Below, piece by piece: positions 55,434-64,000 of a stretch of 64,000 bases of DNA. Numbering within the stretch: position 1 is the first letter of the stretch; each line of letters begins with the position of its first letter. The position numbers and the translations under genes were made by a program. The notes under the pieces are model-generated. The model made no database searches, was not told the DNA's origin, and worked only from the letters and a program-made list of their open reading frames with translations. The DNA is from Streptomyces sp. CC228A (GTDB lineage: Bacteria; Actinomycetota; Actinomycetes; Streptomycetales; Streptomycetaceae), in NCBI RefSeq assembly GCF_021390935.1, contig NZ_JAJPUI010000004.1:310001-374000 (forward strand). The letters are read 5' to 3'.

Positions 55434-56344
55434 TGACCGCCGCCCTCGCGGAGCGCACCGACGCGCGCACCCCCGCCCACGGCAGCCCCGCCCCGCCGGC
55501 CGCGCCGCGCCGCAGGACCCGGCGCGAGCGCTCCTTCGACGACCCGCCGCGCTGGCAGATCCACCTGCCGCTGGCCGTGTACCTGCTCTTCACGCTGGTC
55601 CCGTTCTACTGGATGCTGCTGTTCGCGCTCCGGCCGGCCGGTTCCACCTCGCTGGTGCCCTGGCCGATGACCTTCGAGCACTTCGACAAGGTCTGGAACG
55701 AGCGCGCTTTCGGGGTGTTCTTCCAGAACAGCATGCTCGTCGGGCTGGCCACCCTGGCCGCCACCACCGTCGTCGCCCTCGCCGGCGGCTACGCGCTGGC
55801 CCGCTTCGACTTCCGGGTCAAGAACGGCTTCATGCTGGCGCTGCTGTGCTCCCAGTTCATCCCGGGCGCCCTCATGCTGGTGCCGCTCTTCGAGATCTTC
55901 CGCAACCTCCGGATGATCAACTCGCTGGGCAGCGTCATCATCGCCGAGACGGTCTTCCAGCTGCCCCTGTCGATCATCCTGATCAGCGGCTTCATCAAGA
56001 ACGTCCCGGTCTCCCTGGAGGAGGCCGCCTGGGTGGACGGCTGCTCCCGCTTCACCGCCTTCCGCACCGTCGTGCTCCCGCTGCTGCGGCCGGGCCTCGT
56101 CGCCGTCGGCTCCTTCGCCTTCGTCCACAGCTGGAACCACTTCCTCTTCGCGCTGATGTTCCTCAGCGCGCAGGACAAGCAGACGATCCCCGTCGGCCTC
56201 AACACCCTCATCGGCGCCGACAGCGCCGACCTCGGCGCCCTGGCCGCGGGCGGGGTCATCGCCGCGGTGCCCGTCGTGATCGTCTTCGCCTTCATCCAGA
56301 AGTGGCTCATCACCGGCTTCAGCGCCGGCGCCGTGAAGGGCTGA
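55433..56344 (+). CDS. ABC sugar permease, MalG type
   Basis: 303 residues, start overlapping the MalF-type stop. Helices from LPLAVYLLFTLVPFYWMLLF on; EAA loop EEAAWVDGCSRFTAFRTVVL (about 197-216). Long, charged N-terminal tail (~40 residues) before the first helix. Forms the heterodimeric channel with the upstream permease. Confidence 0.9.
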   Translation: MTAALAERTDARTPAHGSPAPPAAPRRRTRRERSFDDPPRWQIHLPLAVYLLFTLVPFYWMLLFALRPAGSTSLVPWPMTFEHFDKVWNERAFGVFFQNSMLVGLATLAATTVVALAGGYALARFDFRVKNGFMLALLCSQFIPGALMLVPLFEIFRNLRMINSLGSVIIAETVFQLPLSIILISGFIKNVPVSLEEAAWVDGCSRFTAFRTVVLPLLRPGLVAVGSFAFVHSWNHFLFALMFLSAQDKQTIPVGLNTLIGADSADLGALAAGGVIAAVPVVIVFAFIQKWLITGFSAGAVKG

Positions 56345-56526
56345 CGACCGTGCACCCGCCGACCCCGCCGACCCCGCCGACCCCGCCGCCACCATCCGCC
56401 CCGGCGGGCCTCCCGGCCCCGCAGGGCCCCGCCTCCCCGGCCCCGCAGAGTCCGACCCCGCTCAGCGCCGAGCGGCCCCGCCCGCCCGCCCCGCCCGCCC
56501 CGCCCGCGTCCGCCGAGGAGCCCGCC

Positions 56527-57672
56527 GTGACCGCCGCAGACGGCCGCCCCGCCCCACCGGTCCCCGTCGTCCTCGCCGGGGCCCGGGGCCACGGCCGCTG
56601 GCACCTGGACAACCTCCGCCGCCTCACCGGCGCCGGCCTCGTCCGCCTCGCCGGGGTCTGCGAACTGCGGCCCCTGGACAGCGCCGAACTCGACGGCTGC
56701 GGCGACCCCGCCCAGTCCGACGACTTCGCCGCCCTGCTCGACACCACCGGCGCCCGCGTCGCCGTCGTCTGCACCCCCATCGACACCCACACCGACCTCG
56801 CCCTCACCGCCGCCCGGCGCGGCGTCCACCTCCTGCTGGAGAAGCCGCCCGCCCCCTCCGAAGCCGACTTCCGGCGCATCGCCGCGGCCGTACGGGACGC
56901 CGGGACCGCCTGCCAGATCGGCTTCCAGTCGCTCGGCTCCCACGCCCTGCCCGCCATCGCCGCCCTCGTCGCCGACGGCGCCCTCGGTGAGGTCACCGGC
57001 GTCGGGGCCGCCGGCGCCTGGGCCCGCGACGAGGCGTACTACCGCCGCTCCCCGTGGGCGGGCAGGCGCCGCATGGGCGGAGCCGACGTCGTCGACGGCG
57101 TCCTCACCAACCCGCTCGCCCACGCCGTGGCCACCGCCCTCGCCCTCGCCGGCAGCACGCACGCCGACGACGTCGCCGGCATCGAGCTGGAGCTCGCCCG
57201 CGCCAACGACATCGAGTCCGACGACACCTCCTGCGTACGCGTCACCACCCGCGGCGGCATCCCCGTCACCGCCGCCGTGACCCTCTGCGCCGAGCAGCCC
57301 GGCGAGCCGTACGTGATGGTCCACGGCAGCCGCGGCCGCATCACCTTCTGGTACAAGCAGGACCGGGTCCTGCTGCAGCGCGCGGGACACGGGCCCGTCG
57401 AGACCGAGTACGGCCGCACCGACCTGCTGGAGAACCTCGTCCGCCACGTCACCCGCGGCGAGGAGCTGCTCGTCCCGCCGGAGCGCACCGGCGCCTTCAT
57501 GAGGGTCGTCGAGGCCGTCCGCACCGCCCCCGACCCGCGGCCGCTGCCCCCCGACCGCTGGTACCGCGACGAAGCCGGAGCCCGCCGGATCGTCAAGGGC
57601 GTCGACAGCCTCGTCCACGCGAGCGCCGACACCCTCTCCCTCTTCTCCGAGCTGGAGGCGACCGACTCATGA
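56527..57672 (+). CDS. Gfo/Idh/MocA-family oxidoreductase
   Basis: 381 residues from a GTG with GAGGAG ideally spaced; a GTG at 56,350 would add 59 Pro/Ala residues coded by CGACCCCGC tandem repeats, so the later start is preferred. NAD(P)-binding VVLAGARGHGRWHL, VAVVCTPIDTH, the EKPPAPSE catalytic Lys motif (KP) and NPLAHAV in the C-terminal domain. Such enzymes oxidise or epimerise sugars and are frequent in pectin and rhamnose loci. Coupled to the PmoA-like gene. Confidence 0.85.
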   Translation: MTAADGRPAPPVPVVLAGARGHGRWHLDNLRRLTGAGLVRLAGVCELRPLDSAELDGCGDPAQSDDFAALLDTTGARVAVVCTPIDTHTDLALTAARRGVHLLLEKPPAPSEADFRRIAAAVRDAGTACQIGFQSLGSHALPAIAALVADGALGEVTGVGAAGAWARDEAYYRRSPWAGRRRMGGADVVDGVLTNPLAHAVATALALAGSTHADDVAGIELELARANDIESDDTSCVRVTTRGGIPVTAAVTLCAEQPGEPYVMVHGSRGRITFWYKQDRVLLQRAGHGPVETEYGRTDLLENLVRHVTRGEELLVPPERTGAFMRVVEAVRTAPDPRPLPPDRWYRDEAGARRIVKGVDSLVHASADTLSLFSELEATDS

Positions 57673-58523
57673 CGCACAGCCTGGACCTGCGCTGCGGCGG
57701 CCGGACCGTCGCCCGCTACCTCCAGCGGCCGGACCTGCCCGCGCGGTTCTCCCCACGCCCCTACCTGCACCCCGTCACCACCCTCGGCGGCACACCCGTC
57801 ACCGAGGAACTGCCCGACGACCACCCGCACCACCTCGGCGCCGGCATCGCCGTGCCCGACGTGGCAGGGCTGAACTTCTGGGGCGGCCGCACCTTCGTCC
57901 GCGGCCGCGGCCCGACCGCGCTCGACAACCACGGCGAGCAGCGCCACGACGGCTTCAAGCTCTGCGACCCCGACGGCTTCGTGGAGGACCTGACCTGGAC
58001 CTCCGGGGGTACGGAGGTGCTGCGGGAGCGCCGCACGGTCGCCGCCACCGCACTCACCGCCGGCGCCTGGGCCCTGGACGTCGCCTTCTGCCTCACCAAC
58101 CCCGGCCGCCGCGACCTGACCATCGGCTCCCCGGCCACCAACGGCCGCCCCGGAGCCGGCTACGGCGGCTTCTTCTGGCGCGCCCCCAAGGAACCGGCCG
58201 CGCCCGACGTGTTCACGGCCGACGCCGAGGGCGAAGACGCCGTCCACGGACGGACCGCCGACTGGCTCGCCCTGCGGGGCGGCGGCTCCTCCCCGGACGC
58301 CGGCTGGACCCTGGTCTTCGCCGGGGCGACCGGCGCGACCCGCGCGGACCCGTGGTTCGTGCGCACCTCCGACTACCCGGGCGTCGGCTCGGCCCTGGCC
58401 TGGGACGCCCGCCTCCCGCTGCCCGCGGGCGGCACCGTCGTACGGCGCGTGGCCACCGTCGTCGCCGACGGCCGCCTGGACCGGGCCGCCGCCGCCGCGC
58501 TCGTACGGAAGGCGCTGTCATGA
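57669..58523 (+). CDS. PmoA-like (DUF6807) protein
   Basis: 284 residues. FSPRPYLHPVTTLGGTPVTE, DDHPHHLGAGIAV and NFWGGRTFV are the hallmark motifs of the DUF6807/PmoA family, a beta-sandwich protein commonly paired with Gfo/Idh/MocA genes in sugar loci. Activity not established; likely acts on a cytosolic sugar together with its partner. ATG overlaps the previous stop. Confidence 0.85.
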   Translation: MTHSLDLRCGGRTVARYLQRPDLPARFSPRPYLHPVTTLGGTPVTEELPDDHPHHLGAGIAVPDVAGLNFWGGRTFVRGRGPTALDNHGEQRHDGFKLCDPDGFVEDLTWTSGGTEVLRERRTVAATALTAGAWALDVAFCLTNPGRRDLTIGSPATNGRPGAGYGGFFWRAPKEPAAPDVFTADAEGEDAVHGRTADWLALRGGGSSPDAGWTLVFAGATGATRADPWFVRTSDYPGVGSALAWDARLPLPAGGTVVRRVATVVADGRLDRAAAAALVRKALS

Positions 58524-60150
58524 CCCCCGGCCCCCGCCCGGCGGCGCACCCCCTCGGGACCGCCGACCTCGGCGACGGCACCTACCGCAACCCCGTGCTC
58601 CACGCCGACTGGTCCGACCCGGACGTCCTCGCCGTCGGCGGCGACTTCTACCTCACCGCGTCCAGCTTCGGCCGCGTCCCCGGGCTGCCCCTGCTGCACT
58701 CCCGCGACCTCGTCAACTGGACCCTCGTCGGCCACGCACTGGAACGGCTCACCCCCGAGGCCGCGTTCACCGCGCCCCGCCACGACGGCGGCGTGTGGGC
58801 GCCGTCCCTGCGCCACGCCGACGGCCGCTTCTGGATCTTCTGGGGCGACCCCGACCACGGCGTCTACCAGATCAGCGCCGAGGACGTCCGCGGGCCGTGG
58901 ACCACCCCCCACCTGCTGAAGGAGGGCAAGGGCCTCATCGACGCCTGCCCCCTGTGGGACGAGGAGACCGGCGAGGCGTACCTGGTGCACGCGTGGGCCA
59001 GGTCCCGCGCCGGCATCAAGAACCGCCTCACCGGCCACCGCATGAGCCGCGACGGCCGGACCCTCCTCGACGAGGGCAGGATCCTGGTCGACGGCGACCG
59101 CATCCCCGGCTGGTTCACCCTCGAAGGGCCCAAGCTCTACCGGCACGACGGCTGGTTCTGGATCCTGGCGCCCGCCGGGGGAGTGGAGACCGGCTGGCAG
59201 GGCGCCTTCCGCTCGCGCGACTTCGCCGGCCCGTACGAGGAGCGCACCGTCCTCGCCCAGGGCCGCACCGGCGTCAACGGCCCCCACCAGGGCGGCTGGG
59301 TGCGCACCCCGGCAGGCGAGGACTGGTTCCTGCACTTCCAGGCCCGCGGCCCGTACGGCCGGGTGGTGCACCTCCAGCCCATGACCTGGGACGAGGACGG
59401 CTGGCCCGTCATGGGGGACGCGGGCGAGCCCGTGGCGCGGCACCGCAAACCGGCCGCCCCGCCCCAGCCCCCCGCGGCGCCGGCGACCGACGACACCTTC
59501 CCCGGCGGCCGGTTCGGCCCGCAGTGGCAGTGGACCGCCAACCCGCCGGCCCCCGACCCGGTCCGGACGGCGTCGACCGGGACCGCACCGCCGGATGGGC
59601 CGTCGAGCACGGCGGGGAGGGGCTGCGCCTGAGCTGCGTCCGCTCGGCCGCCGCCCACGACCTGCGGCTGCTGCCCCACGTGCTCACGCAGCGGCTGCCG
59701 GCCGAGACCTTCACGGCCGAGGTGGCGCTGGCCCTGGCCGACGACGCGCTGCCGGGGGCGCGGGCCGGGCTCGGCGTGCTCGGCGACGCCTACGCCTGGC
59801 TCGGCCTGGAGCGCGGCGCGGACGGGGCGGTGCGCGTGGTGCACCGCTTCGCCGAGGCCGTGGCGGACCGGGAGCGGGACGCCGCGCACCCGGGCCCGGC
59901 GCCGTCCGGCGGCCGGGTGCGGGTGCGGGTCGAGGTGTCGGCGGGCGCCCGCTGCCGGTTCGCCTACGACGCGGGCGGCGGCTGGCAGCCGTCGGGCCCC
60001 GTCTTCGCCGCCGCGCCGTGGCGGTGGGTGGGCGCCCTGCTGGCGCTGTTCGCCGCCGCGCCCGAGGGACCGGGCGCGGCGGGGACGGCCGCGTTCACCG
60101 GCTTCCGCGTCACCCCGTCACGCCGTAGGACCTGCCCTTTTCCGCGATGA
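58520..60150 (+). CDS. GH43-family glycosidase, frame broken near the C-terminal domain
   Basis: Catalytic five-blade propeller: HADWSDPDV (base Asp), IDACPLWDEETG (modulating Asp), WFTLEGPKL (acid Glu). The first frame ends at 59,632 after a non-homologous tail, while a beta-sandwich (GWAVEHGGEGLRLSCV onward to VHRFAEAV and WRWVGALL) continues in another frame to 60,150. One base missing in the C/G runs around 59,546-59,562 would explain it; joined length about 543. No signal peptide, so it cleaves imported arabino- or xylo-oligosaccharides from pectin side chains. Confidence 0.8.
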
Positions 60151-60183
60151 GCCCGTGGGGAGCCGCGCCGATGCACCCCCTCA

Positions 60184-60195
60184 GCAAGCGCTTAC
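60184..60195. promoter_or_regulatory. Second AAGCGCTT site, before the binding protein
   Basis: GCAAGCGCTTAC shares the LacI-type core with 54,438-54,445 and lies upstream of the repeat tract and SBP gene, suggesting a common regulator. No LacI-family gene is in the window. Confidence 0.45.
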
Positions 60196-60295
60196 CGCCC
60201 GGGGTCGGGCCCGGGCCCCGTACCGGACCGGGAACCGGCCCCGGCACGCGGCCGGCCACCGCCCCCACCGCCGCCGCACCGGGCACCCCGCTCGA

Positions 60296-60397
60296 CCCGC
60301 ACCCGCACCCGCATCCGCATCCGCATCCGCATCCGTATCCGCATCCGTATCCGCACCCGCACCCGCACCCGCACCCGCATCCGCATCCGCACCCGCA
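60296..60397. repeat. 17 tandem hexamers (CCGCAY) in the SBP leader
   Basis: Seventeen units of CCGCAC/CCGCAT/CCGTAT in a row, ending 16 bp before the binding-protein start. In a forced frame they would code His-Pro repeats, but the start with a ribosome binding site lies after them. Repeat number may vary and alter the leader or promoter spacing. Confidence 0.85.
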
Positions 60398-60413
60398 GAG
60401 AAGAGAGCCGACC

Positions 60414-61766
60414 ATGACCACCACCCCCAGCACCAGCCGCAGAGGACCCGGACGGCGGGCCCTGGCCGCCGCCCTGGCCGCCGCCTTCGCCCTGACCGCC
60501 ACCGCCTGCGGCGACGACGGCAGCGGCGCCGCCGGCCAGGAGGGCCCCGGCACCGGCACCATCACCTTCTGGGACAACAACGGCGGCGTGCGGACCGCCG
60601 TCTGGCAGGAGATCATCGAGGACTTCGAGAAGCAGCACCCCGACATCGAGGTCACGTACGTCCCCATCCCCAGCGAGGACGTCCAGTCCAAGTACGACAC
60701 CGCCATCGCGGGCGGCGGCCTGCCCGACGTCGGCGGCGTCGGCGCCGCCTACCTCGCCAACATGGTGGCGCAGAACGCCCTCGACCCGGTCGGCGAGCGC
60801 ATCGAGGGCTCCTCCCTGAAGGGCAAGCTGGTGCCCGGCATGGTGGAGTCCGTGAAGACGGCGGGCGGCCGCGGCGACGAGATGTACACCGTGCCGACCT
60901 CCGCCAGCAACGGCGTCCTCTACTACCGCACCGACCTCTTCGAACAGGCCGGCCTGGCCGCCCCCACGACGTGGGACGCGTTCTACACCGCGGCCGAGAA
61001 GCTCACCGACGCCAAGGCGAACAAGTTCGGCTACACCATCCGCGGCGGGTCCGGCTCCATCGCGCAGGCCCTCGACGCGATGTACGGGCAGTCCGGCATC
61101 ACGGAGTTCTGGAACGGCGACACCACCACCGTCAACGACCCGAGGAACGTCGCCGCGCTGGAGCGGTACGTCGGCCTGTACAAGAAGACCACGCCCGAGG
61201 CCGACGTCAACAACGACTTCAAGAAGATGAACGCCCAGTTCGACTCGGGCAGCATCGCCATGGTGCACCACAACCTCGGCTCCTACGCGGACCACGTGAA
61301 GGCGCTGGGCAAGGACAAGTTCGCCGGCATCCCCAACCCGTCCGCCGCGGACGGCAAGCGGGTGACGGTCTCCAACCCGGTCGACGGCCTCGGCCTCTTC
61401 CGCACCAGCAAGAACAAGGCTGCCGCCTGGAAGTTCATCGAGTTCGCCGTCTCCCACGAGTCCAACAGCAAGTGGAACCGCTCCGCCGGCGCCATCCCCG
61501 CCAACACGGAAGCCGCCGGGGACCCGTGGCTGGAGGAGGCCGAGGCCACCAAGCTGGGCGCCCAGGCCCTCACCGACGGCTCCACCGCCATCGTGCAGCT
61601 GCCGTACTACCTGCCCGACTGGAACAAGATCAGCAAGTCGGAGAACGAGCCCGGCTTCCAGAAGGTACTGCTCGGCACGATGAGCGCGAAGGACTTCCTG
61701 GACACCCTGGCGAAGCAGCTCGACGCCGCCCAGGCGGAGTGGAACGAGCAGTTCAAGAAGGACTGA
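60414..61766 (+). CDS. Sugar ABC transporter substrate-binding lipoprotein
   Basis: 450 residues from an ATG with AGAGAAGAGAG upstream. Signal peptide with twin Arg groups and lipobox TATAC (mature Cys near 36). GTITFWDNNGGVRTAVWQEI and DIEVTYVPIPSEDVQSKYDT are typical of family 1 extracellular binding proteins; C-terminal WKFIEFAVSHESNSKW. Delivers oligosaccharides to the two permeases upstream. Expressed from its own leader containing hexamer repeats, consistent with need for excess. Confidence 0.92.
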   Translation: MTTTPSTSRRGPGRRALAAALAAAFALTATACGDDGSGAAGQEGPGTGTITFWDNNGGVRTAVWQEIIEDFEKQHPDIEVTYVPIPSEDVQSKYDTAIAGGGLPDVGGVGAAYLANMVAQNALDPVGERIEGSSLKGKLVPGMVESVKTAGGRGDEMYTVPTSASNGVLYYRTDLFEQAGLAAPTTWDAFYTAAEKLTDAKANKFGYTIRGGSGSIAQALDAMYGQSGITEFWNGDTTTVNDPRNVAALERYVGLYKKTTPEADVNNDFKKMNAQFDSGSIAMVHHNLGSYADHVKALGKDKFAGIPNPSAADGKRVTVSNPVDGLGLFRTSKNKAAAWKFIEFAVSHESNSKWNRSAGAIPANTEAAGDPWLEEAEATKLGAQALTDGSTAIVQLPYYLPDWNKISKSENEPGFQKVLLGTMSAKDFLDTLAKQLDAAQAEWNEQFKKD

Positions 61767-61839
61767 CGCCCGCCGCCGAACCCACCGAACCGGCCGGCGG
61801 CGGTCCGGGTCGCGCCCCGCCGCCGGCCGCCCTCCCCCT

Positions 61840-62676
61840 ATGAGAGCGAGGCACGTCGACGTGTCCCCGAGCCGCAGGCAGACCATGGCGGCGCTCGCCG
61901 CCCTTCCCCTGGCAGCCGCCGCCCCCCGTACGGCGGCCGCCGCCCCGCCGAGGACCCGCACCCTGTACCTCGCGGGCGACTCCACGGCCGCGCAGAAGAC
62001 CGCGGCCGCCGCCCCCGAGACCGGCTGGGGCATGGCCCTGCCCTTCTTCCTCACCCCCCGCCTGAAGGTGGCCAACCACGCGGTCAACGGCCGCAGTTCC
62101 AAGAGCTTCCTCGACGAGGGTCGCCTCGAACCGATCCTGGCCGCCCTCCGCCCCGGCGACCTCCTCCTCGTCCAGTTCGGCCACAACGACCAGAAGGCCG
62201 CCGACCCCTCCCGCCACACCGAGCCCTGGACGACGTACCAGGAGCACCTCCTGCGCTACGTCCGGGGAGCGCGGGAGCGCGGCGCCCGACCGGTCCTCCT
62301 CACCTCCGTGGAGCGGCGCCGCTTCGACGCGGCCGGCAACGCCCTGCCCACCCACGGCGCCTACCCCGCCGCCATGCGCGCCCTGGCCGCGGAGCACGGC
62401 GTGCCACTGGCCGACCTCCAGGCCGCCTCGCTCGCCGCGTGGCAGCGGCTCGGCCCCGAGGCGACCAAGGACCACTTCCTCTGGCTGGCGCCCGGCGAGT
62501 CGCCCCACCACCCGGACGGCAAGCAGGACAACACCCACTTCCGCCCGCGCGGCGCCGTCGAGGTGGCCCGCATGGCCGCCCGCGCCCTGACCGAGGCCGG
62601 CGTGCTGCACCCCGGCGAGGTGCGCCGCCTCGACGACCCCGTACCGGCCGAGTGGATCACCTGGCCGCAGGGCTGA
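61840..62676 (+). CDS. Rhamnogalacturonan acetylesterase-like SGNH hydrolase (CE12)
   Basis: 278 residues. Tat-like signal (SPSRRQTMAALAALPLAAAA) then YLAGDST (catalytic Ser), VNGRSSKSF, FGHND and the terminal DNTHFRP with Asp/His. Matches rhamnogalacturonan acetylesterases, which remove acetyl groups from pectin so lyases can act. Secreted; works with the pectate lyase encoded next. Start could also be the GTG seven codons later. Confidence 0.88.
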   Translation: MRARHVDVSPSRRQTMAALAALPLAAAAPRTAAAAPPRTRTLYLAGDSTAAQKTAAAAPETGWGMALPFFLTPRLKVANHAVNGRSSKSFLDEGRLEPILAALRPGDLLLVQFGHNDQKAADPSRHTEPWTTYQEHLLRYVRGARERGARPVLLTSVERRRFDAAGNALPTHGAYPAAMRALAAEHGVPLADLQAASLAAWQRLGPEATKDHFLWLAPGESPHHPDGKQDNTHFRPRGAVEVARMAARALTEAGVLHPGEVRRLDDPVPAEWITWPQG

Positions 62677-62707
62677 CCCGCAACCACCGCACCCCAAGGA
62701 GCCGCAC

Positions 62708-64000
62708 ATGCGTACCCGTACCCCCTCCGCAGCACGGCGCAGGATCACCGGCACGGCCGCGGCCGTGGCCGGCTGCACCGCCCTCACCCTGTCCCTCTCC
62801 GCCCCCGCGAGCGGTGCCCCCGGCGGCGGCCGGGACCTCGCCCGCCAGACCCTCCCCGCCTCGGACGGCTGGGCGTCCGCCGAGGGCGGCACCACGGGCG
62901 GCGCCGGCGCCGGTGCCGACCACGTCCACACGGTCACCACCTGGGAGGAGTTCCGGGCCGCCCTCGCCGCCGGGGGCGACGCCCCGAAGATCATCCGCGT
63001 GGTGGGCACGCTCGACGCCACCCGGGACGGCTGCGCGGCGTTCGAGGCGCCCGGCTACGACTTCGACCGCTACCTCGCGGACTACGACCCGGCCGTGTGG
63101 GGCCACGACAGGGAGGTGAGCGGCCCCCAGGAGGACGCGCGCGCGGCCTCCGCGAAGAACCAGGCCGCGGCCATCAAGGCGTTCGTGCCCGCCAACACCA
63201 CCATCGTGGGCGTGGGGCGCGACGCCGGCATCACCGGCGGCAGCCTCCAGATCAAGGGCGTCGACAACGTCATCATCCGCAACCTCACCCTGGAGAGCCC
63301 CCTGGACTGCTTCCCCCAGTGGGACCCCACCGACGGGGCGCGGGGCGCGTGGAACTCCGAGTACGACGCGATGGTCGTGTACGGCTCCACCCACGTGTGG
63401 ATCGACCACAACACGTTCACGGACGGCCGCCACCCGGACAGCTCGCTGCCCCGCTACTACGGGGAGCTCTACCAGCAGCACGACGGCGAACTCGACATCG
63501 TGCGCGGCGCCGACCTCGTCACGGCCTCGTGGAACGTCTTCGCCGACCACGACAAGACCCTCATGATCGGCAACAGCGACGGCGCGGGCGCCACCGACCG
63601 GGGCAGGCTCCGCGTCACCCTGCACCACAACGTCTTCAAGGACGTCGTCGAGCGCGCCCCGCGGGTCCGCTTCGGCAAGGTCGACGCGTACAACAACCAC
63701 TACGTGGTCCCGGCGGAGCGCTACGGCTACAGCTGGGGCATCGGCTTCGAGTCGCAGCTCGTCGCCGAGAAGAACTCCTTCTCCCTGCCGGCGGGCGTGG
63801 AGGCCGGCCGGATCCTCAAGAAGTGGAAGGACGCCCCGGTCACGGTGGCCGGCAACCACGTCAACGGCCGGCCGGTCGACCTCCTCGCCGTCCACAACGC
63901 GCAGTTCCCGGAGGAGGCTCTGCGGTCCGGCGCGGGCTGGACGCCGACCCTGCGGGCCAGGGTCGACCACCCGCGCGCCCTGCCCGGCCTCCTCACTGCG
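62708..64000 (+). CDS. Secreted pectate lyase (PL1), truncated by window end
   Basis: 431 codons with no stop before the edge. Signal peptide (about 1-37, ending SAPASGAPG). Parallel beta-helix features: TIVGVGRDAGITGG, VIIRNLTLESP, VWIDHNTFTDG, KTLMIGNSDG and the catalytic ERAPRVRFGKV Arg region. Cleaves polygalacturonate by beta-elimination with Ca2+. AAGGAGC precedes the ATG. Last gene seen of the pectin locus. Confidence 0.92.
   Translation, partial: MRTRTPSAARRRITGTAAAVAGCTALTLSLSAPASGAPGGGRDLARQTLPASDGWASAEGGTTGGAGAGADHVHTVTTWEEFRAALAAGGDAPKIIRVVGTLDATRDGCAAFEAPGYDFDRYLADYDPAVWGHDREVSGPQEDARAASAKNQAAAIKAFVPANTTIVGVGRDAGITGGSLQIKGVDNVIIRNLTLESPLDCFPQWDPTDGARGAWNSEYDAMVVYGSTHVWIDHNTFTDGRHPDSSLPRYYGELYQQHDGELDIVRGADLVTASWNVFADHDKTLMIGNSDGAGATDRGRLRVTLHHNVFKDVVERAPRVRFGKVDAYNNHYVVPAERYGYSWGIGFESQLVAEKNSFSLPAGVEAGRILKKWKDAPVTVAGNHVNGRPVDLLAVHNAQFPEEALRSGAGWTPTLRARVDHPRALPGLLTA

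Noticed and set aside
56350..56526. Pro/Ala-rich N-terminal extension of the Gfo/Idh/MocA protein
   Set aside because: Coded by simple repeats and unlike the family; the GTG at 56,527 has GAGGAG at the right distance and starts just before the Rossmann fold.
60147..60413. N-terminal extension of the binding protein with His-Pro repeats
   Set aside because: It would place over 80 residues, including the hexamer-coded repeats, before the signal peptide. The ATG at 60,414 has a ribosome binding site and gives a normal lipoprotein.

Overview
The window is very GC-rich actinobacterial DNA, most likely from Streptomyces: genes start often at GTG or TTG and overlap by 4 bp, and there are WhiB, TerD and Spd-like genes. 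It holds two things. Roughly 1-45,000 is an HK97-type siphoviral prophage. 45,040-64,000 is host chromosome carrying a pectin/uronate utilisation locus.

Prophage layout. The left end has an immunity region: a leftward XRE repressor and a rightward Cro-like XRE gene around inverted operators (679-774). A leftward gene seems to start at position 5 and leave the window; it is the natural place for the integrase, which is otherwise absent. A rightward early operon follows (1-13.6 kb): many small genes overlapping by 4 bp, a RecE-like nuclease, an HNH nuclease, RecT, a WhiB-like protein, a C5-cytosine and an N6-adenine methyltransferase, replication-type proteins and a DUF4326 protein. An autoregulated leftward HTH gene (13.7-14.0 kb) separates this from an accessory block with Spd-like membrane proteins, an 11-cysteine metallothionein-like miniprotein and a lipoprotein.

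The late module (18.2-39.2 kb) runs HNH, P-loop protein, cos-like gap, terminase, portal, protease, capsid, connectors, tail tube, tail chaperones G/GT with a -1 frameshift site, tape measure, baseplate proteins, an SGNH-hydrolase tail fibre, an Acb2/Tad1-like nucleotide sponge, amidase and two membrane proteins.

The most unusual part is 37.3-40.2 kb. It contains the Acb2-like gene (anti-CBASS), a two-gene leftward operon built like an acr-aca pair with a perfect 24-bp palindromic operator in its promoter, and two CRISPR-like units. The unit at 39,989-40,078 has two type I-E-style repeats exactly 61 bp apart (29 + 32) followed by a strong terminator: a phage-borne single-spacer mini-array or an RNA anti-CRISPR. 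The other (39,210-39,317) is a diverged relative with compensatory stem changes and a similar terminator. To the right lie an XRE-TPR regulator, a train of zinc-knuckle miniproteins, tandem paralogues and another XRE regulator with operators like those at the left end.

Host part. A two-domain TerD protein and an AraC regulator precede uronate dehydrogenase (udh), a possible barrel protein, a GntR/FadR regulator, a KdgD-like dehydratase/aldolase, an IlvD/Edd sugar-acid dehydratase, two ABC permeases, a Gfo/Idh/MocA oxidoreductase, a PmoA-like protein, a GH43 enzyme, a sugar-binding lipoprotein, a rhamnogalacturonan acetylesterase and a pectate lyase cut by the window end. Together they would cleave and deacetylate pectin outside the cell, import oligosaccharides and oxidise uronates toward 2-oxoglutarate semialdehyde.

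Four genes (tape measure, AraC, udh, GH43) are each broken as if one base were missing from a short G/C run, which points to assembly indels rather than four true pseudogenes.
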